Assembly (NCBI GenBank): GCA_020859875.1
Contig: JAJBVJ010000142.1
Coordinates: forward strand, 1 to 7,590
Direction: 5' to 3'
From: Rikenellaceae bacterium
GTDB lineage: Bacteria > Bacteroidota > Bacteroidia > Bacteroidales > Rikenellaceae
DNA length: 7,590 nt
The position numbers were made by a program, and so were the translations under genes. Numbering within the stretch: position 1 is the first letter of the stretch; each line of letters opens with the position of its first letter. Shown in pieces: positions 1 to 4,934 of the stretch. The notes under the pieces were generated by a model that saw nothing but the letters and a program-made list of their open reading frames with translations, was not told where the DNA came from and made no database searches.

Positions 1-85
1 CGCGGGACATGCTCTCGATGAGTTTGAACTTGTTGCTCTTCAATGCACCGACGGTGTAATTCTGCTGTGCAATCGCGATTTTCAT
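1..85 (-). CDS. nadE: NAD+ synthase N-terminus (partial, runs off left edge)
   Basis: Only the first 28 codons are present, read leftwards from an ATG at 85-83. The visible protein begins MKIAIAQQNYTVG and continues through a stretch rich in K, N and S. This resembles the opening of the N-terminal nitrilase-like (glutaminase) domain of glutamine-dependent NAD+ synthetase, which typically starts MKIALAQ-N-TVGD. In that family the domain releases ammonia from glutamine, and a C-terminal domain uses it to convert deamido-NAD+ to NAD+ in the cytoplasm. None of the catalytic Glu/Lys/Cys residues fall in the window, so another nitrilase-superfamily amidohydrolase is possible. It is divergent from the tRNA-Phe gene and most likely a host housekeeping gene outside the mobile element. 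Confidence 0.65.
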   Translation of the reverse strand, partial: MKIAIAQQNYTVGALKSNKFKLIESMSR

Positions 86-144
86 AGGGCCGGGTCGATA
101 GGTAGGATAAATGTGCTGTTGGATTCCGTGTGGCTACGGTTACA

Positions 145-152
145 CAAATATA
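145..152 (-). promoter_or_regulatory. Candidate -7 box for the nadE-like gene
   Basis: The minus strand reads TATATTTG, a full match to the Bacteroidetes -7 consensus TAnnTTTG, 60 bases before the ATG at 85. No TTG -33 element lies at the usual 19-21 base spacing, so the call rests on the -7 box and its position. It would give a leader of about 50 nt. Confidence 0.4.
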
Positions 153-178
153 ACTCATAATTTTTTTTCGGCGGCGTG

Positions 179-208
179 TTGCGGTTTAATTTTTTTGTTA
201 TAAATTTG
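179..208 (+). promoter_or_regulatory. Bacteroidetes-type promoter for tRNA-Phe
   Basis: TTG at 179-181 is followed after exactly 19 bases by TAAATTTG at 201-208. This matches the Bacteroidetes primary sigma factor pattern (-33 TTG, 19-21 bases, -7 TAnnTTTG). Transcription would start near 215, leaving about 64 nt of 5' leader before the mature tRNA at 279, to be removed by RNase P. The box is host DNA lying left of the presumed insertion point, so insertion of the element would not separate the tRNA from its promoter. Confidence 0.75.
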
Positions 209-278
209 CACCCGTCAAAACGCTCATCCGGAGCCACGGCCGGGCCGCATTTCGGAACTCGTTTTGACTTATCTACCC

Positions 279-351
<73 letters not shown>

Positions 352-376
352 CTTTTAAAGAGTAGCAAAACACGGC

Positions 377-416
377 AAATCCCTGAAATACAGTGTATTT
401 CGGGGATTTTTCTTTT
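377..416 (+). terminator. Intrinsic terminator after tRNA-Phe
   Basis: A 15-bp stem (377-391 with 395-409, one G-U pair) closes on a 3-nt AGT loop and runs into a T-rich tail (TTTTTCTTTT, 407-416). It sits 25 bases after the tRNA, so it ends the tRNA transcript and shields the integrase from host readthrough. Flanking GTAGC (362-366) and GCTAC (421-425) could extend the pairing. It lies right of the presumed crossover, so it was probably brought in by the element. Confidence 0.8.
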
Positions 417-483
417 AAGGGCTACCCCCCTCAGAAGTGCATTTAACGGCGGTTCATAGAACATTTCTCTTTGTTCATTCATA

Positions 484-510
484 TGCTTTTTTTTCGCCAG
501 AAAAAAAGCA
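484..510. repeat. Inverted repeat TGC-T7 / A7-GCA upstream of integrase
   Basis: TGCTTTTTTT (484-493) and AAAAAAAGCA (501-510) are perfect 10-base inverted arms around a 7-base centre. The repeat lies about 95 bases before the integrase ATG, inside the region where attP arm sites and the int promoter would be expected. A smaller inverted pair, GAACA (459-463) and TGTTC (472-476), precedes it. Possible roles are a recombinase or host-factor binding site or a weak hairpin; nothing in the sequence decides between them. I found no good TAnnTTTG box between the terminator and the integrase. Confidence 0.5.
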
Positions 511-604
511 AACGAAATGACCTTTAATGTGCTGAAATGCTGAATTTTGCATACCGACAAACTCATTTCATTTCCTTAGTTTTAAACCATTAAAATTAGG
601 TGTT

Positions 605-1819
605 ATGAAGCAACAAATGATGAATGTTTTGGTCTATATCATTAAGACCAGAAAATTGAAAAACGGAGAGTGTCCCGTCTTACTGCGGGTAACTGTCGAC
701 GGAGCCTGGAGCGACATTCGCATTAATCGAAGCGTTAAGGAAGAAATTTGGGATGCAAAATTGGGTATGTGCCGTGGAAAAAGCCGGGAGGCCAACGAAC
801 TGAACGAGTATATACGTAGCCTGCATACCCGACTTTATGAGATTCACCGCAACATGGTATTATACAATGAGTATTTTACACCCGAACTGCTTTTGAAAAA
901 ATTGTTCAATAAGGAGGCTGCCAAAACAGTCCTGCAATTTTTCAAAGAGCATAACGAGGAATGCCGATTACGGATAGGCCGTGATTATGCCTACTCCACA
1001 ATTAACAGATACGATAATTGCTATAAATCGCTGGAAGCTGTAATAAAGAAAGAGTTTGGTAAATCCGATATAACTTTTACCGAATTTAATTCCCAACTGG
1101 TGCATAAATACGAACTTTATCTGACAGTCGATAAGCAGTTAAGCCTCAATACACTTGTTCGGTATATGAAAGTTATTAAAAAGATAAGCAATCTTGCGCT
1201 GGCCGCCGGATTACTAAGAAGCGATCCATTTGCCGGTATGCACTTCAAACAGCCTAAAACAAATCCGGTGTTCCTCACAAAAGAAGAACTTGATATAATA
1301 ACTCATAAACAGTTTACACTGGAAAGGATAGCTATTGTAAGGGATGTATTTGTTTTTTGCTGTTACACCGGCTTGGCGTTTATTGATGTCAGCAGCTTAA
1401 AGAAAGAGCATATCGTAATGGATAATGAGGGAACTTATTGGATTCGCAAGGCTCGACAAAAAACCGAAAGTATGTGCGATATTCCCCTGCTCGATATTCC
1501 TCTGGAGATAATTCGGCGGTATAAAGACCATAAGATATGCAAGGAAAAGGGTATTTTACTCCCGGTAATGTGTAACCAGAAGATGAACTCCTATTTGAAA
1601 GAAATTGCCGATTTCTGCGGCATTGAAAAGGATATTACAACTCATGCGGCACGGCATACTTTCGCCACAACCGTAACCCTGGCCAACGGTGTAGCCCTTA
1701 CTAATGTCGCCCGGATGCTCGGACATACCACTACCCGAATGACGGAGCATTACGCAAAAGTCCTCGATTGTTCGATAAAGCGGGATATGGATAATGTGCT
1801 TAAAGCGATAAATCTTTAA
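605..1819 (+). CDS. Tyrosine recombinase / site-specific integrase of the mobile element
   Basis: A 404-aa integrase that would cut and rejoin DNA through a 3'-phosphotyrosine to insert or excise the element at tRNA-Phe. Layout: an arm-type DNA-binding N-terminal domain (about residues 5-95), a SAM-like core-binding domain (about 108-203) and a catalytic domain (about 222-395). Catalytic residues seen are Lys286 (in RQKTES), His347 and Arg350 (HAARH), His374 (LGH) and the nucleophile Tyr383 (EHYAKV). The position usually held by the first catalytic arginine is Ala258, in YTGLAFIDV. A missing first arginine is known for IntDOT-type Bacteroides integrases, so this need not mean inactivity. Length and architecture fit the Bacteroidetes conjugative-element family. 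ATG at 605 is chosen; ATGs at 617 and 620 are alternatives that would trim only 4-5 residues. The gene is intact and more AT-rich than the cluster from 5103 on. Confidence 0.95.
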   Translation: MKQQMMNVLVYIIKTRKLKNGECPVLLRVTVDGAWSDIRINRSVKEEIWDAKLGMCRGKSREANELNEYIRSLHTRLYEIHRNMVLYNEYFTPELLLKKLFNKEAAKTVLQFFKEHNEECRLRIGRDYAYSTINRYDNCYKSLEAVIKKEFGKSDITFTEFNSQLVHKYELYLTVDKQLSLNTLVRYMKVIKKISNLALAAGLLRSDPFAGMHFKQPKTNPVFLTKEELDIITHKQFTLERIAIVRDVFVFCCYTGLAFIDVSSLKKEHIVMDNEGTYWIRKARQKTESMCDIPLLDIPLEIIRRYKDHKICKEKGILLPVMCNQKMNSYLKEIADFCGIEKDITTHAARHTFATTVTLANGVALTNVARMLGHTTTRMTEHYAKVLDCSIKRDMDNVLKAINL

Positions 1820-1830
1820 CAGGCGTCAGG

Positions 1831-2368
1831 ATGGAATCACAGATGATAAAAAACAGAATTATCACTATCCGGAATCGGCAAGTTTATCCTGGACAGCAAT
1901 GTCGCCGAACTTTACGGAGTGGAAACAAAGCGTGTAGACGAAGCTGTCAGGAACAATCCCGATAAATTCCCCGAAGATTATATTATTAATCTGACTTACA
2001 GTGAACTTCAAGATTTGCGGTCGAAAATTTCGACCGCAAAATTGAGCAAAACACGTGTGGCGCCCAGAGGATTTACCGAGAAAGGACTATATATGCTCGC
2101 TACGATTTTGAAAAGTCCTGTGGCGACGGAAACAACTATCGCAATTATCCAAAACATTTGCCAAAGTGCGGGAACTCTCCTGCACTATTGCCGAATTGTC
2201 TGACCAGGCGGACGCCAAACATCAAAAGTCCATGATGCGCAAAGCGGTGAATTTATCTCGGACATCCTAAGTGATGATTTTCAGGCGATCGGCACTGAAA
2301 CCACTATTGAATTTAATCTTTCTGTTTTGAAGGTAAAGCACACTATAAAAAAGAAGTCGAAAGGATAA
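1831..2368 (+). pseudogene. ORF6N-domain protein, broken by three frameshifts
   Basis: Reading across frames restores one ORF6N-family protein of about 179 codons. It starts at ATG 1831 (MESQMIKNRIITIRN), passes through LDSNVAELYGVETKRVDEAV and FTEKGLYMLATILKSP in the middle frame, and ends with FISDILSDDF and a lysine-rich tail at TAA 2366-2368. Three indels break it: one extra base between about 1875 and 1885 (near a TTT run), one extra A in AAAA at 2151-2154, and one missing G near 2246-2247. The longest uninterrupted piece has only 94 codons from the ATG at 1919. ORF6N (KilA-N-like) proteins are phage and mobile-element DNA-binding proteins of poorly known role, often beside Bacteroidetes integrases. 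The start lies 11 bases after the integrase stop, so the two were probably cotranscribed. Intact genes on both sides argue for real decay, but all three sites are at short homopolymers, so sequencing error cannot be excluded. Confidence 0.85.
2014..2040. repeat. 27-nt perfect palindrome inside the ORF6N pseudogene
   Basis: TTTGCGGTCGAAA (2014-2026) and TTTCGACCGCAAA (2028-2040) are perfect 13-base inverted repeats around a single A at 2027. In the ORF6N reading frame it encodes roughly LRSKISTAK. The symmetry is far beyond what coding constraint needs and suggests a protein-binding site or a relic of one; with a 1-nt centre an RNA hairpin would lose a few central pairs to its loop. No T-tract follows, so it is not a standard terminator. 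Confidence 0.75.
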
Positions 2369-2381
2369 GCTGCGTAGTGTA

Positions 2382-2409
2382 AGAACGGCGGACAAATGTC
2401 CGCCGTTCT
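2382..2409. terminator. Shared hairpin terminator between convergent genes
   Basis: AGAACGGCGGAC (2382-2393) pairs perfectly with GTCCGCCGTTCT (2398-2409) around loop AAAT. It lies 13 bases after the ORF6N stop on the plus strand and directly abuts the stop codon of the minus-strand HTH gene (2412-2410), so it can end transcripts from both sides. T-tails are short on both strands, so strength is uncertain. Confidence 0.75.
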
Positions 2410-2727
2410 CTATTTGTAATCCCTTCTGTAATGAACTTTCAACATCTTCTCTATATCGGATTCCCTGTATAATACCTTAGCGCCTATTTGATAGTAAGGT
2501 ATCTTACCATCTCTACGGTAGTCTTGCAAAGCCCGCCGACTTATTTTCAAACGCTGGGATAATTCCAGATCGGTTAAATATCTTTCACCGTTAAGCATCG
2601 GTCTTCCTATCTTCGCAAGGTTCTCGACACGACCGAGCATACGGTCTAACGAATCGAAGAAAGCGGCAATACGAGGGGTTGATCTCGTAAGGAGGGTATT
2701 CATTGCGTCCGAATTATTCTTTCCCAT
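2410..2727 (-). CDS. Small helix-turn-helix protein, excisionase/MerR-like (second of pair)
   Basis: A 105-aa protein with an N-terminal helical stretch (about 17-42, hydrophobic positions spaced as in a coiled coil) and a C-terminal winged helix-turn-helix at about 48-97: YLTDLELSQRLKISRRALQD, then a basic recognition region, GKIPYYQIG and VLYRESDIEKML. This is the HTH_17/excisionase-like fold widely found in Bacteroidetes mobile elements, where such proteins act as recombination directionality factors or regulators. Which of the two roles applies cannot be read here. It follows the paralogous gene at 2740 by 12 bases on the same strand, so the pair is very likely one operon. ATG at 2727 is chosen for that tight spacing; ATG at 2703 would give 97 aa and keep the whole domain. 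Its stop is the first base triplet outside the shared terminator. Confidence 0.85.
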   Translation of the reverse strand: MGKNNSDAMNTLLTRSTPRIAAFFDSLDRMLGRVENLAKIGRPMLNGERYLTDLELSQRLKISRRALQDYRRDGKIPYYQIGAKVLYRESDIEKMLKVHYRRDYK

Positions 2728-2739
2728 ATAACACGCCCC

Positions 2740-3009
2740 CTACTTGTTAGTAATTAGCCTTTTGACATCCTGCGGCCGGTAAAATATCTTTCCGTTTATC
2801 ATTGAAAACGGAATCTTACGGGAGTTTCGTAAATACTGCAACTTCCTTTTTCCTATATTCAATATAACACAAACCTCCTGGCTGTCCAGCCATTCCTTCA
2901 TTCCTTTATCTTCGCCCTGATTACAAAGCGCTTCCACCTCCAATGCAAACTGCTCGAAGCGGTTTAACATCTGCTCAAATGTATTCTTCTCTATGCTTAC
3001 TATTTCCAT
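2740..3009 (-). CDS. Small helix-turn-helix protein, excisionase/MerR-like (first of pair)
   Basis: An 89-aa protein from the ATG at 3009. An in-frame ATG at 3045 would add 12 residues, but the 3009 start (MEIVSIEKNTFEQM) matches the usual opening of this family, is preceded by a purine-rich AAAGAAAAAAAGAAG run, and leaves room for a leader after the -7 box at 3061-3054. Residues 8-30 form an amphipathic helix. Residues 39-86 carry the winged HTH (EWLDSQEVCVILNIGKRKLQ, then KIPFSMING and FYRPQDVKRL). It is a diverged partner of the downstream gene: both have an N-terminal helix, then HTH, then a Y-R-x-x-D-[IV] wing. The two may act together on element excision or transcription; that is inference from family and position. 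It is divergent from the abiE pair. Confidence 0.85.
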   Translation of the reverse strand: MEIVSIEKNTFEQMLNRFEQFALEVEALCNQGEDKGMKEWLDSQEVCVILNIGKRKLQYLRNSRKIPFSMINGKIFYRPQDVKRLITNK

Positions 3010-3042
3010 CTTCTTTTTTTCTTTAACGTTTATACTGCACAT

Positions 3043-3101
3043 CACGGGGAAAGCAAAGATAAAGGATTAAGATTCAGTATTTATCGGTTCATTGCCCCGT
3101 G
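3043..3101. repeat. CACGGGG inverted pair flanking the HTH-pair promoter
   Basis: CACGGGG (3043-3049) and CCCCGTG (3095-3101) are perfect 7-base inverted copies 45 bases apart that bracket the minus-strand -7 box. The similarity extends loosely (TCACGGGGAAA against CCACGGGGCAA, read as direct copies on opposite strands). They could be operator half-sites for one of the HTH proteins. The arms are short, so chance is possible. Confidence 0.35.
3054..3061 (-). promoter_or_regulatory. Candidate -7 box for the HTH gene pair
   Basis: The minus strand reads TATCTTTG, matching TAnnTTTG, 44 bases before the ATG at 3009 and implying a leader of about 37 nt. No TTG lies at the -33 spacing, so the promoter may need an activator or be weak. 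Confidence 0.5.
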
Positions 3102-3124
3102 GAAGCTTGTGGCAAAGAGTGGCG

Positions 3125-3148
3125 CCGGTATAATTGAATTATTACCGG
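3125..3148. promoter_or_regulatory. Candidate abiE operator (inverted repeat)
   Basis: CCGGTATAATT (3125-3135) and AATTATTACCGG (3137-3148) form a near-perfect inverted repeat with a one-base bulge, about 95 bases upstream of the abiE -7 box. A short hairpin, CGGCC/GGCCG (3150-3164), follows at once. Known AbiEi antitoxins repress their own promoter by binding inverted repeats, so this is a reasonable operator candidate. Its distance from the -7 box is larger than expected, and it could instead serve the divergent HTH pair. Confidence 0.35.
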
Positions 3149-3243
3149 GCGGCCATCCTGGCCGGGCTGTTTACGACCGCTGATGAGGATTAAACCGGCC
3201 CAAACGATAGCGGAAGATTCATCGCGTTTTGGAATCCTTTTTG

Positions 3244-3251
3244 TATATTTG
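3244..3251 (+). promoter_or_regulatory. Candidate -7 box for the abiE operon; decides the antitoxin start
   Basis: TATATTTG matches TAnnTTTG and implies transcription from about 3258, 34 bases before the ATG at 3292. The box lies inside the longer reading frame that begins with TTG at 3229, which makes that upstream start unlikely. No TTG lies at the usual -33 spacing. Confidence 0.5.
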
Positions 3252-3291
3252 TGAACTGATAACGGCAATTATTCCGGCTTACAGTTCATGG

Positions 3292-3861
3292 ATGGATAAA
3301 AAAGATTTTATACTGGAGATATATAAGGATCGCAGGACTGTCTTTCGGCTCTCGGATATAGCGATGCTTTTCCCGGAGCAGGAGAACAAATACCTCAGTG
3401 ACCGGATGGGTTATTATGTGCAGACCGGCAGGCTTTTGAATCCGCGCAAAGGGATTTACGCCAAGCCGGGGTTCAATCCGCTTGAACTGGCCAATATTCT
3501 TTACACCCCCTCTTACATCTCCCTGGAGTATATATTGCAGCGGGCCGGGGTTATTTTTCAGTACGATTCGCGCTATACCAGTGTGAGCTACCTATCGCGG
3601 GAGGTGGAAATAGCCGGTAAGATTTACAGCTACCGCAGAATTAAAGAGGAGATTATCATGGATACTGCCGGTATAATCCGTGAGGACAATGTTAATGTGG
3701 CTACCGCCGAGAGGGCTTTTCTGGATATGCTGTATCTTAACAAGGATTTTTACTTCGATAACATTAATACCCTCGATAGCGGTCTGATTGACCGTATTCT
3801 TCCTGCATACAAATCGACAGCCCTGGAAAAGAGGGTTACAAAATTGCTCCGTGATGGTTGA
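3292..3861 (+). CDS. abiEi: AbiEi-family antitoxin / transcriptional autorepressor
   Basis: A 189-aa protein from ATG 3292 (MDKKDFILEIY). An N-terminal winged helix-turn-helix (about 1-58) contains VFRLSDIAMLF and ends GRLLNPRKGIYAKP, the typical AbiEi pattern. The C-terminal antitoxin domain follows, with SYISLEYILQRAGVI (about 74-88), a Y-S-Y-R-R-I segment near 115 and ATAERAFLDMLYL near 138-150. In studied type IV AbiE systems this protein represses the operon through its wing-helix domain and counteracts the toxin without stable binding to it. The next gene starts 8 bases before this stop, so translation is coupled. The frame is open upstream to a TTG at 3229, rejected because a -7 box lies in that stretch and the family starts near Met-Asp-Lys-Lys. 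Function rests on domain pattern and on the AbiEii partner. Confidence 0.85.
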   Translation: MDKKDFILEIYKDRRTVFRLSDIAMLFPEQENKYLSDRMGYYVQTGRLLNPRKGIYAKPGFNPLELANILYTPSYISLEYILQRAGVIFQYDSRYTSVSYLSREVEIAGKIYSYRRIKEEIIMDTAGIIREDNVNVATAERAFLDMLYLNKDFYFDNINTLDSGLIDRILPAYKSTALEKRVTKLLRDG

Positions 3862-4555
3862 TATTAACAAACATAAGTTTTTCCTTTTCCAGATACTCAA
3901 AGATATATACGAGGATAAGGAAATGGCCGGAATACTCGGTTTTAAGGGTAGAACGGCCCTGATGTTCTTTTACGATCTGCCCCGTTTTTCCGTCGACCTG
4001 GATTTCAATTTATTGAGCGCCGAAAAGGAAGATATGGTATATGACAGGGTTCGAGGGATCCTTCTAAAACACGGAACGATCCATGATGAGGCAAAAAAAT
4101 TCTATGGCCCGTTATGCGTACTTGATTACGGTGCTGGAGAGCGCAAGCTGAAAGTCGAAATATCCAACCGCAACTTCGGTGACGAGTACGAGGTTAAGAA
4201 CCTGCTGGGAATCAACATTCAGGTCATGGTAGCCCCGGATATGTTCGCCCACAAGCTATGCGCCATGCTCGACCGTGCATCCCTGACCAATCGCGATATA
4301 TTTGACTGCTGGTTTTTTATGCACAATAAAATGCCGCTGAATAAATCCATCGTCGAAACCCGTATGGGGATGCCTTTGGCCGACTATCTGCAAAAGTGCA
4401 TCGACACATTGGAGAGTATTAGCGATAAAGGTATGCTTAACGGTCTGGGTGAACTGATGGACGATGATATGAAAAAGTTTGTCCGAACAAAACTTCGTTC
4501 TGAAACGATAACGTTATTGAAGTTTTACAAGCAGTACCCCTTACTTAAAGAGTAA
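3854..4555 (+). CDS. abiEii: AbiEii-family nucleotidyltransferase toxin
   Basis: A 233-aa protein of the AbiEii/MenT-type nucleotidyltransferase family, which transfers nucleotides to a target RNA such as tRNA and arrests growth, giving abortive phage infection or element addiction. Motifs in order: GFKGRTALMFFYDLPR with Asp48 and Asp50 (SVDLDF, metal binding), a third acidic residue Glu102 in LKVEIS, Lys134 in MFAHKL, Arg141, and Arg147-Asp148 with Asp151 (NRDIFD). Members of this subgroup usually have GGT where this protein has Gly32-Arg33-Thr34; AGA to GGA is a single transition, so activity may be altered. ATG 3854 is chosen because it overlaps the antitoxin stop by 8 bases and matches the family start; the same frame is open further upstream only as a shadow of abiEi. 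A strong hairpin terminator lies about 75 bases after the stop. Confidence 0.9.
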   Translation: MVDINKHKFFLFQILKDIYEDKEMAGILGFKGRTALMFFYDLPRFSVDLDFNLLSAEKEDMVYDRVRGILLKHGTIHDEAKKFYGPLCVLDYGAGERKLKVEISNRNFGDEYEVKNLLGINIQVMVAPDMFAHKLCAMLDRASLTNRDIFDCWFFMHNKMPLNKSIVETRMGMPLADYLQKCIDTLESISDKGMLNGLGELMDDDMKKFVRTKLRSETITLLKFYKQYPLLKE

Positions 4556-4565
4556 ATCGCCAATA

Positions 4566-4598
4566 ATACCCGGCCCCTCCGGTATCAAAATAATTTTG
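4566..4598. repeat. Two adjacent short palindromes after abiEii
   Basis: ATACCCGG/CCGGTAT (4566-4573 with 4579-4585, one bulged C) is followed directly by the perfect palindrome CAAAATAATTTTG (4586-4598). The second contains TAATTTTG at 4591-4598, a match to the plus-strand -7 consensus, but no TTG sits at -33. If that box is real it would drive a transcript of about 75 nt ending at the next hairpin; if not, it is just the right half of an AT palindrome. Confidence 0.4.
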
Positions 4599-4629
4599 TG
4601 GGCACCGGTCGTCGGGTATAACCGCAAAG

Positions 4630-4685
4630 AAACGGGCAGGCAACCTGGGTTTAGATAATCCCCGAAGCCTGCCCGTTTATTGTGT
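4630..4685. terminator. Bidirectional terminator of the abiE operon
   Basis: AAACGGGCAGGC (4630-4641) pairs perfectly with GCCTGCCCGTTT (4667-4678) around a 25-nt loop that itself has GGG/CCC pairing potential. The plus-strand tail is TTTATTGTGTTT. On the minus strand the stem runs into TTTCTTTG. It therefore fits as the end of abiE and of any leftward transcript from about 4863. Confidence 0.7.
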
Positions 4686-4726
4686 TTACCGGTACAGCCA
4701 TTGATAGGCTTACCGGTAATTTCTTT
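4686..4726 (+). terminator. Second hairpin, terminator-like, with TTACCGGTA arms
   Basis: TTACCGGTA-C-AGCC (4686-4699) pairs with GGCT-TACCGGTAA (4707-4719) with one bulged C and loop ATTGATA, followed by TTTCTTT. Each arm contains the self-complementary TACCGGTA, so it can also be read as two operator-like palindromes about 24 bases apart. It lies only 7 bases beyond the previous stem. Confidence 0.5.
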
Positions 4727-4829
4727 CAGCATCTGATAATTGCGACCGCCTGATTCCGATTAACCGGCGGGCGGTCTTTTCTGGTTTTTCCCTGCCCGTA
4801 TCTGATATAATTTCTTCCCCTTTTTTCAT
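4710..4829 (-). CDS. Doubtful 39-aa ORF on the minus strand
   Basis: From ATG 4829 the minus strand encodes 39 residues, MKKGEEIISDTGREK then a basic stretch with KTARRLIGIRRSQ, ending NYR at TAA 4712-4710. I recognise no family. In its favour, a TACCTTTG -7 box lies 41 bases upstream and the bidirectional terminator (4678-4630) lies just downstream. Against it, two terminator-like hairpins of the plus strand lie within its coding sequence, the peptide is short and very basic, and no -33 element is seen. A longer frame reaching 5030 would run through the GC hairpins and is less likely. Confidence 0.2.
   Translation of the reverse strand: MKKGEEIISDTGREKPEKTARRLIGIRRSQLSDAERNYR
4744..4787 (+). 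terminator. Third hairpin with T-tail
   Basis: GACCGCC (4744-4750) pairs with GGCGGTC (4770-4776) around an 19-nt loop containing CCG/CGG, followed by TTTTCTGGTTTTT. The T-tract puts it on the plus strand. No plus-strand gene between 4556 and here would need it, so it is either a backup for abiE or the end of an unannotated RNA. Confidence 0.6.
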
Positions 4830-4832
4830 AAT

Positions 4833-4934
4833 GCCGCCCGTCGGCCTGCCGGGTGTTCGATTACAGGCGCAAAGGTAGCTGCGTGCCCCGGCTTTCTGCC
4901 GGGTAGTCCCTGCAAGGTAGCCCCCTGCGGGGGC
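4833..4934. repeat. Cluster of short GC-rich hairpins
   Basis: Three hairpins lie within 102 bases: GCCG/CGGC (4833-4836 with 4842-4845), CCCGGC/GCCGGG with loop TTTCT (4887-4892 with 4898-4903), and GCCCCC/GGGGGC with loop TGC (4920-4925 with 4929-4934). None has a T-tract, so they are not standard terminators. Candidate explanations are a structured leader or small RNA, or part of an origin (transfer or replication) ahead of the backbone genes; none is proven. Confidence 0.5.
4870..4877 (-). promoter_or_regulatory. Candidate leftward -7 box
   Basis: The minus strand reads TACCTTTG followed by CGCC, a good Bacteroidetes -7 match, with a start near 4863 and about 34 nt of leader before the doubtful ATG at 4829. 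A TTG exists upstream but 35 bases away, outside the normal spacing. A similar CTACCTTGC occurs on the minus strand at 4920-4912. Confidence 0.35.

Noticed and set aside
3043..3101. Invertible promoter between the CACGGGG arms
   Set aside because: Arms of 7 bases are shorter than typical Bacteroidetes invertible promoters, and no dedicated invertase is nearby.
3229..3291. Upstream TTG start adding 21 residues to the AbiEi protein
   Set aside because: The stretch contains the -7 promoter box, and the family begins near the ATG at 3292.
3788..3853. Earlier start for the AbiEii gene
   Set aside because: It would overlap the antitoxin gene by 74 bases; the ATG at 3854 gives a normal 8-nt overlap and the family's usual N-terminus.
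4686..4718. TTACCGGTA pair as the start of a CRISPR or iteron array
   Set aside because: Only two copies occur and they are better explained as the arms of one hairpin.
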